This document shows positions 7,377 to 16,800 of a stretch of 64,000 nt of DNA, piece after piece. The stretch comes from Haloterrigena alkaliphila (GTDB lineage: Archaea > Halobacteriota > Halobacteria > Halobacteriales > Natrialbaceae). The stretch covers positions 2,480,001 through 2,544,000 of the forward strand of contig NZ_CP071462.1 in NCBI RefSeq assembly GCF_017352155.2, read 5' to 3'. A program made the position numbers and the translations under genes. Numbering within the stretch: position 1 is the first letter of the stretch; the number at the start of each line of letters is the position of its first letter. Under the pieces are notes generated by a model, which had not been told where the DNA came from, searched no databases, and saw only the letters and a list, made by a program, of their open reading frames with translations.

Positions 7377-8159
7377 CTACCACTCCATGCCGCCGTTGAT
7401 CCCGAGCACCTGACCGGTCATGTACTCCGCCTGATCGCCGACGAGGAACCGGACCATCCCGACGATGTCCTCGGTCGTCGCGAACCGACCCAGCGGGATG
7501 TCCTCGCGGATCTTCTCCTGGACCCGCTCGGGGACCTTCTCGAGCATGTCCGTCTCCGTGAACCCGGGTGCGACGCAGTTGGCCGTCGAGCCGTGGCTGG
7601 CCAACTCGAGGGCGAGCGTCCGCGTGAAGGCGAAGAGGCCGCCCTTCGATGTCGCGTAGTTGGCCTGCCCGTAGTTGCCCTGCTGGCCGACCACGCTCGA
7701 GATGTTGATGAGGCGACCGTGGTCGGAGGTCTTGATGTCCTCGTAGAACGCCTTCGTGCAGTTGAACGTGCCGTTGAGGTTGACGTCGATCACCGTCTGC
7801 CAGTCCTCGTAGGTCATGTCCTCGAACGTCCGGTCGATGGTGATCCCCGCGTTGTTGACGAGGACGTCGATCTCGCCCAGTTCCTCGCGGATCGTTTCGG
7901 CCATTCGCTCGACATCCTGCGGTTCGGAGATGTCCGCCTGCACGGGGACGGCGTTCTCGCCGTTCTCCTCGATCGTCTCCGTGACCTGGAGGGCGCGGTC
8001 CTCGGCCGAGCGGTAGTTGACGGCCACGTCGGCGCCGGCGCGGGCGAATTCGAAGGCGATCTCGCGGCCGATCCCGCGCGAGGATCCCGTGACGAGACAG
8101 GTGCGGTCGGTCAGTGGTCTTCGCTCCAGCGGCTCGAGTCGTTGGACGGTTTCGGACAT
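7377..8159 (-). CDS. phaB: SDR-family acetoacetyl-CoA / 3-oxoacyl reductase, PhaB-like
   Basis: A 260-residue short-chain dehydrogenase. The NADPH site TGSSRGIG lies near residue 24, NNAG follows near the middle, and the catalytic Ser-Tyr-Lys is visible as ISS...YATSK; it ends INGGMEW as in 3-oxoacyl reductases. In haloarchaea such enzymes (PhaB) reduce acetoacetyl-CoA for polyhydroxyalkanoate synthesis, and a MaoC/PhaJ-like gene lies at 23,211. Fatty-acid-type 3-oxoacyl reduction is the alternative. Single gene, in the cob orientation but separated by 180 bases. Confidence 0.85.
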   Translation of the reverse strand: MSETVQRLEPLERRPLTDRTCLVTGSSRGIGREIAFEFARAGADVAVNYRSAEDRALQVTETIEENGENAVPVQADISEPQDVERMAETIREELGEIDVLVNNAGITIDRTFEDMTYEDWQTVIDVNLNGTFNCTKAFYEDIKTSDHGRLINISSVVGQQGNYGQANYATSKGGLFAFTRTLALELASHGSTANCVAPGFTETDMLEKVPERVQEKIREDIPLGRFATTEDIVGMVRFLVGDQAEYMTGQVLGINGGMEW

Positions 8160-8284
8160 GCGAGAGACAGTACACCGGCATTCGTGTTAACTATTTGACT
8201 ACACGTCAGAATTCGTGAATACTACCTCGTGATAGGGTGTCGAGTCGGGAATCATCGACGCGGCAGCGGATCCTCGACACCCGC

Positions 8285-8310
8285 GATCAGTTCGCGATCG
8301 ACTCGAGAAA
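8285..8310. repeat. Direct repeat of the cbiA 3' end (left copy, att-like)
   Basis: These 26 bases are identical to 9726-9751, which hold the last codons and the stop of cbiA; the next ten bases match at seven positions. Read on the minus strand this orphan copy encodes DRFLESIAN and a stop. The two copies bracket the nucleotidyltransferase/HEPN pair, as expected when an element integrates into the 3' end of a gene and regenerates it. Confidence 0.75.
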
Positions 8311-8328
8311 TCGGTCGGACTGCTCCAC

Positions 8329-8847
8329 TCACTCGAACGAGGAGCAGCGGCGGAACCGTTCGATATCGTGGTCGAACGAAACGATGTGGTCGTGAACGGT
8401 CGTCGCTACCGAACGCATAGTCCGTGCCTGCGCTTTCGTCGTGACAGTCGTTCCGTAGTAGTGTTCCGTTCGTCTCGCATCGTACAGCGTTTTCAGCGAC
8501 TCGATCGTCTCGTCCTCGAGTAGGACCTGTCCTTTCGCAAATTCGTAGGGGGACGTGTGATCCCGTAACTCGCTCGCGTCAGTGTCGGTTACCGCCAACA
8601 GGTATCCCTGGAAGGTGTGTTCGATAACGATGAACGAGTGTTCTAGAATCGCACCGTAGTAGTCACCGAGGTCGTCGATCTCGTGGATCAATTCGAGGAG
8701 TCGACACGCCTTCTGAACCTGGACCTCACCGGCGTCAGCGTCGGACGCTGCGTTCAGCTCCGGTTCGAACGTCGGTCGCCCGTGTGCGTGCCCGAACGCG
8801 TCCTCAGCGGCGTCGATACGCTCGAGTAGTTCGGCCGGATCACTCAT
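8329..8847 (-). CDS. HEPN-domain-like partner of a minimal nucleotidyltransferase
   Basis: A 172-residue, mainly helical acidic protein. The ATG at 8847 overlaps the end of the nucleotidyltransferase gene by eight bases; an upstream in-frame start would lie deep inside that gene. A HEPN-like reading rests on the helical content, the stretch DARRTEHYYG (an RxxxxH-type arrangement with a nearby Tyr) and gene order, because MNT and HEPN genes form toxin-antitoxin pairs in which the nucleotidyltransferase modifies the HEPN RNase. A function beyond this pairing is not established. Confidence 0.6.
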   Translation of the reverse strand: MSDPAELLERIDAAEDAFGHAHGRPTFEPELNAASDADAGEVQVQKACRLLELIHEIDDLGDYYGAILEHSFIVIEHTFQGYLLAVTDTDASELRDHTSPYEFAKGQVLLEDETIESLKTLYDARRTEHYYGTTVTTKAQARTMRSVATTVHDHIVSFDHDIERFRRCSSFE

Positions 8848-9642
8848 CGCGCAGAACCTCCAACTTGACTCGTTCGAGCGTCTCCGTGGAGTAGAGCGTA
8901 ATGCCGTCACCGAATAGCCGTTCGGCGTCGACTCGGTCCGATTGATTGACGATCGATCGAGGAGTTTCGACGATCATTTCGAAGGAATGCCGCTCTGCCG
9001 AGGTCCACGCCTGGTCGTCGTCCTCGAGTCGCGCCCTGATTTCCGCCCAGTTCGATTCGAAGTCGGCTTCCGCGGCGTCTGCGGCCGCAACTGTTCGCGG
9101 AATCCGGAGGTCGGCGAGCCGCTTCTCGAGTTTGTTTGCGTTGTGCCGTTGTTGCATGTGGTCGCCGCCGACGAGAACCCACAGGTCGATGTCAGACTGG
9201 CGGTCGGCCGTTCCGCGAGCGACGCTGCCGAAGAGGACGATTCCCTTCACGTCGTCGAGTTCGTCTTCGATGTAGTGTCGTCCCACTCGAACGGGAGTCC
9301 GAAACTGGACCTGCGGAACGCTCTGTATCGGATCGCTCGGTCTGTCGAGTCGCGTTCTGTTGATGTGGACCCGTCGTGCGTTCCCCTCGTGGAACGTTTC
9401 CACGAGTTCGTTGGCCTCGAGCGTATTGACGGCTTCGCGGGTCGCTCGCTCATCGGCGTCACCGCGGAGAGTTGACGGATGGAGACATCGATATCCGGAT
9501 TGTCACCGAGAAAGTTGAGGATGTGCGGGCTGGCGCCGTGTTTGAAGAGTTCCGAGTCCCGTATGGGGAGCGTCAGCCCGATAGCTGCCCCGGACGATCG
9601 GTCGGTGCGGACCGACTGATCTCCCGAACTACTGTGCCGCAT
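8840..9642 (-). pseudogene. Winged-helix minimal nucleotidyltransferase, frameshifted
   Basis: The ORF from 9642 encodes an N-terminal HTH (DVSIRQLSAVTPMSER), and the expected continuation TREAVNTLEANELVETFHEG is found in another frame. The frame change lies at about 9438-9450 and fits loss of one base. The second frame then carries the nucleotidyltransferase core with VLFGSVARGTADRQSDID, the GSx10DxD motif. Intact, it would be about 267 residues and would act as antitoxin to the HEPN neighbour. It could be decay, a sequencing error or a programmed frameshift; the 9403 ATG could still yield a shortened MNT protein. Confidence 0.75.
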
Positions 9643-9657
9643 ACGGCATGATACTGC

Positions 9658-9672
9658 GCCAATATATAGTTT
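9658..9672 (-). promoter_or_regulatory. TATA-like promoter of the MNT/HEPN pair
   Basis: On the minus strand the sequence AACTATATATTGG lies about 17-30 bases before the ATG at 9642, the right place for a leaderless haloarchaeal promoter. It stands out as AT-rich in GC-rich surroundings. Confidence 0.6.
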
Positions 9673-9725
9673 ATTAGTACAGTGGTCTCGATACTCCGAC
9701 GAGGAACACGACCTCGACTCGAGGA

Positions 9726-9751
9726 GATCAGTTCGCGATCGACTCGAGAAA
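9726..9751. repeat. Direct repeat at the true cbiA 3' end (right copy, att-like)
   Basis: The copy within functional cbiA, covering its last seven or so codons and the stop. It is identical over 26 bases to 8285-8310. Insertion of the 1.4 kb MNT/HEPN segment next to this site leaves cbiA intact. Confidence 0.75.
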
Positions 9752-11047
9752 CCGATCGAACGCGCCGCTCTCGGCGTGGACGTGGACGTAGGTCCCCAGC
9801 GACTCGTACTCGGTCAGGCCGTCGTGCTCGCCGTCGATCCCGTCGCCCCGTACGGTCTCGAAGGCGAAGCGAGCGTCGTCGTCGACCGCCGCGCTCGAGT
9901 AGTGAAACTCGTGACCGCGAATCGACTCGCCGCTGCGGGCGGTCAGGGTCCCCTCGCTGGCCTCGCACTCGACGTGATCGAGCGCCTGATAGCGGTCGTG
10001 CATCGTCACGTCGGCAGGCAGGATGCCGGCCATCTCGTGGCGGTCGCCCTCGGCGGTGGTCAGCGACCGACTCATGGCCATCAGTCCGCCGCACTCTCCG
10101 AGGACGGGCAGGCCCTCGCTCGCGAGGCGTCCGAGTTCGTCGAGCGCGTCGCTCGACTCGAGTTCGGCCGCGTGGAGTTCGGGGTAGCCGCCGGGGAGGT
10201 AGACGCCGTCGCAGTCGGGGACGGGATCGCCCGCGACGGGCGAGAACGTGGCGAGTTCGGCCCGGTCGCGGAACCGCTCGATCGTCGCCGGATACCGGAA
10301 GCAGAAGGCGGAGTCGCTGGCGACGGCGACGGTAGCGTCGACCGGCTCGGCGGCCCCGTCGGTCCGCGACGGCGTCACCGGTGCGGGCGGTTCGCTCGCG
10401 ACGGCGGCCAGCCGTTCGGCCTCGAGCGACTCGGCGGCCTCCCGTAGCGCGTCCCGCGGCAGTGCCGCCTCCTCGCCCATCTCGAGGCCCAGATGTCGGT
10501 CGGGGATCTCGAGGTCCGAATTGGGCGGAATCCGACCGAAGAACTCGAGGCCGTCCGGCAGCGCGTCGCGGATCCCTTGCTCGTGACGGCCGCCGTGGGC
10601 GCGCTGGGCGACGACGCCGGCGACCTCGATATCGCGGCCGATGGTCTCGGCGTACTCGCGGAATCCGAGCGCGGTCGCCGCGACGCTTTCCATCCCCGCC
10701 TTGGCGTCGACCACGAGGACGACCGGCAGGTCGAGCGCTTCGGCGACCATCGCCGTACTCGAGCCGTCGCCGTCGTAAAGACCCATGACGCCCTCGACGA
10801 CGCAGATGTCTCCCTCGCCGCGCTGGTAGTTGCGCCGCAGGCCGTCCTCGCCGCAGAGCCACAGGTCGAGCGTCCGTGAGGGCAGGCCCGCGATCGCCTC
10901 GTGGTGACTCGGATCGATGAAGTCCGAGCCAGCCTTGGCGGGTTGGACCGCGTAGCCGGCGTCCTCGAGGGCCTGAATTATCGACAGCGTCGCGACCGTC
11001 TTCCCGACGCCGGAACTGACGCCGCCGAGGACGAATCCGTCCATCAT
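9728..11047 (-). CDS. cbiA: Cobyrinate a,c-diamide synthase CbiA (CobB family)
   Basis: The 439-residue enzyme amidates side chains a and c of the corrin ring with glutamine and ATP. The N-terminal P-loop is GGVSSGVGKT; the C-terminal glutamine amidotransferase domain shows LPGGYPEL and the nucleophile Cys in VLGECGGLMAM; His in GHEFHYS is also typical. A second ATG three bases downstream could be used. It is divergent from the DUF1802 gene and separated from the main cob operon by phaB and the MNT/HEPN insert. Confidence 0.94.
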   Translation of the reverse strand: MMDGFVLGGVSSGVGKTVATLSIIQALEDAGYAVQPAKAGSDFIDPSHHEAIAGLPSRTLDLWLCGEDGLRRNYQRGEGDICVVEGVMGLYDGDGSSTAMVAEALDLPVVLVVDAKAGMESVAATALGFREYAETIGRDIEVAGVVAQRAHGGRHEQGIRDALPDGLEFFGRIPPNSDLEIPDRHLGLEMGEEAALPRDALREAAESLEAERLAAVASEPPAPVTPSRTDGAAEPVDATVAVASDSAFCFRYPATIERFRDRAELATFSPVAGDPVPDCDGVYLPGGYPELHAAELESSDALDELGRLASEGLPVLGECGGLMAMSRSLTTAEGDRHEMAGILPADVTMHDRYQALDHVECEASEGTLTARSGESIRGHEFHYSSAAVDDDARFAFETVRGDGIDGEHDGLTEYESLGTYVHVHAESGAFDRFLESIAN

Positions 11048-11155
11048 TGTCCTTTCGTTCGCACAACTGGACTTGAATCCGTCGGTGAGGTGACCGTGGG
11101 CCTCGAGCGACCGAAACCGAATTGGGAATCGTCCACGTTCAGGAGACTGAGATCA

Positions 11156-11716
11156 ATGAGCGACGCGACGACCGCCACCGAAACGGTGCCGGCGCTGAAG
11201 GAGCGCGCCGGCGTCGTCAACGCCCTGCTCGACGGCGCCCAGACCGTCCTCGTCCGCCACCCGACGCTCGATCCTGGAACGATCGACGATCGGTTCGTCC
11301 TCTATCCGGCGTACAGCCATCAGGATCCGGCCCGCTACCAGTCCCGGTACGAGGAGTATTACCATCGCTCGAGCGCGAAGCCGGACGCCGGCGTGCCGAT
11401 CCGCGCCGTCGCCGACGTCCGCGAGGAGTACACCGTCTCGAGTGACGCTCTCGAGGCGCTGGCGCGTCACTACGTCTACACGCCCGACGGTCTGCGCGAC
11501 AAGTACGACCCGGATGACGACCTGCGCGTGCTGTTGCTTCGGGTGTCGGCGCTCGCGTCACCACCGCTCGTCGAAGAGCGGGGCAGCTACCGCGGCTGTC
11601 GCGCGTGGATCGATCTCGAGGCGGACGTCGAGATCGACACCGCCGCGGCGACGCCGGTCCTCGACGACGCGACGTTCGCAGAGCGGCGGGCCGCGGTTCG
11701 GGACGCGCTCGAGTGA
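11156..11716 (+). CDS. DUF1802 family protein
   Basis: A 186-residue protein with the DUF1802 start KERAGVVNALLDGAQTVLVR and the later AYSHQDPARYQ and LASPPLVEERGSYRGC blocks. The ATG at 11156 is used, because earlier in-frame codons overlap the divergent cbiA promoter. No function is known for the family. A dyad GTCGGT-7-ACCGAC (11728-11746) follows the stop and could help transcription to end. Confidence 0.8.
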   Translation: MSDATTATETVPALKERAGVVNALLDGAQTVLVRHPTLDPGTIDDRFVLYPAYSHQDPARYQSRYEEYYHRSSAKPDAGVPIRAVADVREEYTVSSDALEALARHYVYTPDGLRDKYDPDDDLRVLLLRVSALASPPLVEERGSYRGCRAWIDLEADVEIDTAAATPVLDDATFAERRAAVRDALE

Positions 11717-11788
11717 CGGCTCTATCGGTCGGTTCAAACCACCGACGAACTTAACCGCTCGAGTCGGTTACGAACGCCGGATCGAATC

Positions 11789-11971
11789 ATGAACGGGGAC
11801 CACGCCAGTGGGGACGACGGGACCGAGACCGAACAGCACCTCCGCGACGCGCTGCAGCACCTGAGCGCGGCGCGCGACGCAGACGATATCAGGAAGACAA
11901 ACGCCGTCGCGCTCGAGGAAGTCGAAAACACCGTCTCGACGGTGCTGCGCGAGTACGAACAGGACGAATAG
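11789..11971 (+). CDS. Small acidic haloarchaeal protein
   Basis: A 60-residue protein, strongly acidic and helical, with the centre DALQHLSAARDADDIRKTN. Codon use resembles its neighbours. A dyad TAACCG-7-CGGTTA (11752-11770) lies just before the start and may be an operator. I do not recognise the family. Confidence 0.6.
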   Translation: MNGDHASGDDGTETEQHLRDALQHLSAARDADDIRKTNAVALEEVENTVSTVLREYEQDE

Positions 11972-12143
11972 GAGGCGAGCGCTGATTCGGTTGACCGAGC
12001 GGCTGTTGTTCGGACACGTAGTTTCAGTGCTACCGTCACCAGTTCACAGCGTCGTTATCGGGTATCCGCATACGGAACGGTGACCTCGCGAGGAGGCGAT
12101 CTCGAGAAGCGTCCTGCTGTCGTGGCAACGGGGAGTACCACAC

Positions 12144-12252
12144 CCTCCCCAACCGATTCGCTCATTCACTGTGTTCATTCACTCATCCCTCGCACGGCTT
12201 TGGGACGCGGTTCGTTCACCACTCACCGCGTCCCAGCGCGCGCCACCGCACG
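12144..12252 (+). repeat. Interspersed repeat, copy A
   Basis: The segment starts CCTCCCCAACCGATTCGCTC and ends CAGCGCGCGCCACCGCACG. The same two ends, in reverse, bound 21865-22025, while the interior differs in length and sequence. There is no coding sign. It fills most of the 314-base gap between the small protein at 11789 and cbiE. It looks like a non-autonomous haloarchaeal element. Confidence 0.65.
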
Positions 12253-12285
12253 GCGGATGGATCCTTGGAGCGGAACGGAGAGCGA

Positions 12286-13125
12286 CTATACCGGCTGTCT
12301 CACCGCGAGGACGACCAGATCCGAGAACGGCGTGTCCTCTCGTCCGCTGCCGCCGGCGTGCTCGGACAGTTCCGCCAGCGTGAACCGATGGATCTCCTCC
12401 TCGTCGTGGGTCAACTTCTCGAGGACCAGCGCCTCGAGGTCCGGGTCGGCCCCTTCCTCGAGCAGGAACGCGGCGATGTCGCCGGGCATCCGATCGTAGG
12501 GGCGGGGGAGCACGAGCAGGTGTCGCTCGTCGACCGTCGCTGCAGTCGCGAGGCGGTCCATGTCGGCCTCGAGGTCGCCGCTCTTGTGCAGCGTGACGAA
12601 CTCGGTGTCCTCCATCGGCGTCCGGGCCCGGCTGGCGGCCAGCTGGAGCGAGGAGATGCCAGGGATCACGCGAACCGGCGTATCGGAATCCGCCCGCTCG
12701 ACCGCATCCTGACGAGCTTGTGAGTCAGGGCTCGTCGAGCTTTGCTCGACGGCGTCCTGGACCTTTCCGACGAACTGGTAGCCCGAGTGGTTGGGGTCGC
12801 CCATCGCGACGGCAGTCCCGGACTCGCCGGCGGCGACGCGCTCGCCGAACGCCTCGAGCGCCTCGGCCTCGTCCTTGTAGCCACAGGTCAGCAGGTCGGC
12901 GTCGGTCAGGTCCTCGACGAACTCGACGACGGTCGTGAAGCCGACGACGACGTCGGCCTCGCGGATCGCGCGCTCGCCGCGGGGGGTAAGATACTCCTGG
13001 TTTCCGGGCCCGACGCCAACGGCGTAGACCGGATCGTCTGCCCGCTCGTCGATATCGGGTTCCGCCGCTCCCGCGGCGAACGTCGCCGGGTCCGGTCCCG
13101 AATCGAGGTCGTACTCGCCACTCAT
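12286..13125 (-). CDS. cbiE: Cobalt-precorrin-7 C5-methyltransferase CbiE with an in-frame insert
   Basis: CbiE (279 aa) methylates C5 late in corrin synthesis. The SAM loop is YAVGVGPGNQEYLTPRG (about residues 34-50); MGDPNHSGYQFVGK and VIPGISSLQLAASRART are family motifs. Between them the protein carries the unusual piece QSSTSPDSQARQDAVE, produced by a 48-base palindromic insertion with a duplicated QDAVE. The piece falls in a surface linker, so the enzyme is probably active. It overlaps cbiC by four bases. Confidence 0.92.
   Translation of the reverse strand: MSGEYDLDSGPDPATFAAGAAEPDIDERADDPVYAVGVGPGNQEYLTPRGERAIREADVVVGFTTVVEFVEDLTDADLLTCGYKDEAEALEAFGERVAAGESGTAVAMGDPNHSGYQFVGKVQDAVEQSSTSPDSQARQDAVERADSDTPVRVIPGISSLQLAASRARTPMEDTEFVTLHKSGDLEADMDRLATAATVDERHLLVLPRPYDRMPGDIAAFLLEEGADPDLEALVLEKLTHDEEEIHRFTLAELSEHAGGSGREDTPFSDLVVLAVRQPV
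12696..12759. mobile_element. Palindromic mini-insertion within cbiE
   Basis: Two 16-base direct repeats (12696-12711 and 12744-12759, 14 of 16 identical) flank nested dyads: CGTCGAGC-TTT-GCTCGACG (12733-12751) and GACGAGC/GCTCGTC (12711-12717, 12730-12736). The 48-base period keeps the reading frame. It resembles bacterial palindromic elements that insert into coding sequence and are tolerated. Confidence 0.7.
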
Positions 13126-13856
13126 CGGTTCCGGCCGTCCGCGCCCCGCGTTTCGGCGTCGAGGTCGAGGTCGATTTCGTCGGTTCGCACGTCCTTCGCG
13201 ACGTGGATCAGTTCGTTCGTCAGCGCCGCCGCCAGCCCGCTGCCGCCGCGGCGGCCGACGTTCGTAATGGCTGGAACGTCGTATTCGTCGCTGACCTCGC
13301 GGATCCGCTGGCGGCTCTCCTCGGCCTTGACGAAGCCGACGGGCGTCGCGACGATGGCGGCGGGTCGGGTGCCGTTCTCGATGCAGTCGGCCAGCGCGAA
13401 GGCGGCCGTCGGCGCGTTGCCGATCGTGGCGATCGCGCCGTCGTAGACGCCCCGCTTGTCGAGTTCGAGCACCGAGGCGGCGGTACGGGTCATCCCGGTC
13501 TCCTCGGCCAGTTCGGCGCCGTTACCGATCGCCTTGCGCTTCTCGCAGTTGTGTCCGCGGCCGGTGATTCCAGCTTTGGACATGGTAATGTCAGTAACGA
13601 TCGTGGCCTCGTCGAGGACCGCTCGAGCGCCGGCCCGGACGGGCGCGTCCTCGTCGTCGCTCCCGGTGAACTCGATCAAGTGCTGGAATTCAATGTCGCC
13701 CATTGAATGGACCGCCTTTTGTCGGATGCGGTCTCCAAGAGTCTCGTCCGGCACGAACTGCCGGACGATGTCCATGCTCGTCTCCGCGATGTCCATCGCG
13801 TTCTGCGTCGTTGCACCCAGATCAGCGTACTCGTTCTCAAACTCTTGTTCAGTCAT
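13122..13856 (-). CDS. cbiC: Precorrin-8X methylmutase CbiC
   Basis: CbiC (244 aa) moves a methyl group from C11 to C12 to give cobyrinic acid. The catalytic His lies in QKAVHSMGD; TDITMSKAGI, TIGNAPTAAFAL and PVGFVKAEESR are conserved. It overlaps cobN by eight bases and cbiE by four, so the three form one operon. Confidence 0.94.
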   Translation of the reverse strand: MTEQEFENEYADLGATTQNAMDIAETSMDIVRQFVPDETLGDRIRQKAVHSMGDIEFQHLIEFTGSDDEDAPVRAGARAVLDEATIVTDITMSKAGITGRGHNCEKRKAIGNGAELAEETGMTRTAASVLELDKRGVYDGAIATIGNAPTAAFALADCIENGTRPAAIVATPVGFVKAEESRQRIREVSDEYDVPAITNVGRRGGSGLAAALTNELIHVAKDVRTDEIDLDLDAETRGADGRNR

Positions 13857-16800
13857 CGTTGGTCACCCCCACGGCCTCGTTGGTCGTCCGCGCCTCGAGG
13901 TCACCCTCGACCTCGAGGTTCAGATCGCGCAGGCGATCGACCGTTTCGTCATCTGCGTCCCACAGGTCGCGCTCGATCGCCTCGAGCAGCGTGTCCGTGA
14001 TGGACTCGAGCGCCCACGGGTTGACGTCTCGCATCCAGTCCTGGCGATCCGCGTCGAAGGCGAACTTCTCCGCGACCTCCTCCCAGAGCGTGTCGCTCAC
14101 GACGCCCGTCGTGGCGTCCCATCCAAGGGTTACGTCGACGGTCGTCGAGAGATCGCCCGCACCCTTGTAGCCGTGGTCCTCCATGGACTCGAGCCAGTCG
14201 GGGTTCAAAACCCGGGAGCGCATGGCCTTGCGGACCTTCTCCTCGTTCGTGTAGACGTCGACGTTGTCGGGATCCGAGGAGTCCCCGACGTAGGAGGCCG
14301 GTTCCTCGCCCGAGATCTCGGACACGGCGGAGATGAAGCCGCCGTGGAAGGCGTACCAGTCCGAGGAGTCGAACTCGTCCTGTTCCATCGTGTCTTCGAT
14401 CTTCACCGTCGCGTCGACGCTCGAGAGGCGCCGTTCGAAGGCGTCGTGGGCGTCCGAGACGCGCCCTCTCGAGCCCATCGCGTAGCCGCCCCACTGGACG
14501 TAGACGCTCGCGAGATCGGAGCGGTCGTCCCAGTTGCCCTCGTCGACGGCCTTGTTCGTCCCGGCGCCGTAGCCGCCGGGCTTGGTGGTGAAGACGCGAT
14601 GCTTCGCGGCCTTGCGGGCGTCGGACTCGTCGAGGCCTTCGTCCGCCTCGAGTTCCGCCTGCTCTTCCTCGACGTGCTTCTTCACGTAGTTCATCTCGGG
14701 GGGTTCGTCGAGGTCGACGACCGCGTCCACGGCGTCGTGGATGACCCCCGCTGCTGCGGGGAAGGCGTCGCGGAACAGGCCGGAGACGCGCGTCGTCACG
14801 TCGACGCGCGGGCGATCCAACTCGTCGAGCGGAATCGGCTCGACGTCGTCGATCCGACCGGCGTCGGTCCACTGCGGTTCGACGCCCATCATGGCCAGCA
14901 CCTGTGCGATCGTTTCGCCGCGGGTACGGACGGTGGGTGTCCCCCACGCGACGACGCCGACCTCCTCGGGGTACTCCCCGTTTTCGCTATGGTGGCGCTC
15001 GAGGACGCCCCCAGCCACTTCGCTACCGACCTGCCAAGCTGCCTTGACCGGGACCTTCCGCGGGTCGAGCGTGTAGAAGTTTCGGGCCGTCGGCAGCAGG
15101 TCGACGCCGCCGCGGGTCGGCGCGCCCGACCCGCCCGGCGGCACGTACTCGCCCGAGAGCGCGTCCGCGGTGCGCGGAATCTCGTCTTCGGCCCCCTGCA
15201 CGCGGGGCTGGGCCTCCTCGCAGATGTAGGCCAGCACCTCGCGTAGGTCGTCGTGGGCCCGCGATTTGGCTCGCGCGTCGCCGATCGTCTCGAGGTCGAC
15301 CACGAGCAGGTTCATGTTCACCTCGTCGTCGGGACCGGCTTCCCGCTCCGATTCCGGCACGTCGAAGTCGTGCTCGGCGAGCGTCTCGATCAAATCGACG
15401 CTCGTCTCGTAGACGACGTCGGCGGCCTCAGCGTAGGTCATTCCGAGATCGTCATCGTATTCGCCGGGCGCATTCAGCATCTTCTCGTAGTCGACGCCCA
15501 GCGCACCCGCCACGCTCTCGCGCAGGCTCGGCGCGCCGGGGTTCTCGAGCCGGGTCAGCGCGACGAGGTACTCTACGAGGCGTTCGTCGGCTGGCGGCTC
15601 GGACATCGTGTGCAGTCCCAGCCGGATCTGGGTGGTCTTGACGTCGGTGAGGTACTCGTGGACGCGTTCGACGAGTTCGTCGATTGCGAGGTCGTCGCCA
15701 TCGACCTCGCCTTCCGCGAGGCTCGAGCCGGCCTCGTCCGGACCGCGAACGTCTGCCTTCTCGTCGATCGTCCCCGAAATGCCGAGTTCCACGGCGAGAT
15801 CCAGTTCCTCGACTTTCTCGCGGATGAGGGCCTCGAGGTGTTCGCCGTCATCGGCGCGGGCGTCCTCCATCCCAGCCTCGCGATACTGATTCGCGAGTTC
15901 CTCGAGCTCCGACAGTTCGTCGTACGTCCCGGCGTTCCGCATCACTGGCGTGAGATAGTCGACGATGGCCGCGTACGAACGCCGCTTCGCCTGCGTTCCT
16001 TCCCCCGGATTATTGACGATGTACGGGTAGACGTTCGGGATATCGTCGATCAACTGGTCGGGCGCGCTCTCGCCGTTGAGGCCGACGGTTTTGCCTGGGA
16101 GCCACTCGAGGCTGCCGTGGGTCCCCAGATGCACCACGGCGTCGGTCTCGAACGTATTCCGTAGCCAGCCGTAGAACGCGTAGTAGTCGTGTGGCGGCTG
16201 GAGATCGGAGTCGTGGTAGACTTTCGAGGGGTCCATCCCGAATCCGCGGGGTGGTTGGACCGTCACGAGCACGTTGCCGAACTCGACGCCCGGAATCGCG
16301 AACGGACGGTCCGGCACGTCGCCCCATTCGTCGATAATATTCTCTTGGAAGCGCTCGTCGACCTCCGAGAACCACTCCTCGTAGGTGTCGGGAGAGACGA
16401 CGTCGACGGAGAGGTCGCGGACGTCCTCGGGGGCGACCCAGCGGTCCTCGAGCGTGAGCTGGGCGGTCAGTTTCTCCACGAGGGACTGTCCGCTATCGGG
16501 CATATCATCGCCTAAATCGTAGTTGCGGGCCTCGAGTTCCTCGAGCAGATTGACGGTCGATTCGGGACTGTCGAGGCCGAACGCGGTGCCGATCCCGTCG
16601 TCGCTCGGCGGGTAGTTGTGCAGGACGACGGCGATCTGTTTCTCCTCGTTGGGTGTGTGACGCAGTTCGGCCCAGTTGACCGCGAGGCGGGTCGCGTGGT
16701 CGATGCGGTCCTCGATCGGGAAGTGGTGTTTCGGCGCGGAGCCGATGCCGGCCTCGTCGTCGGTGCGTTCCTTACCCGAGATCGGATGCGTGATGACGTT

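Noticed and set aside
12080-12499. Rightward ORFs across the cbiE 3' end and repeat copy A
   Set aside because: They run antisense to cbiE and through the interspersed repeat; codon pattern is that of a shadow frame.
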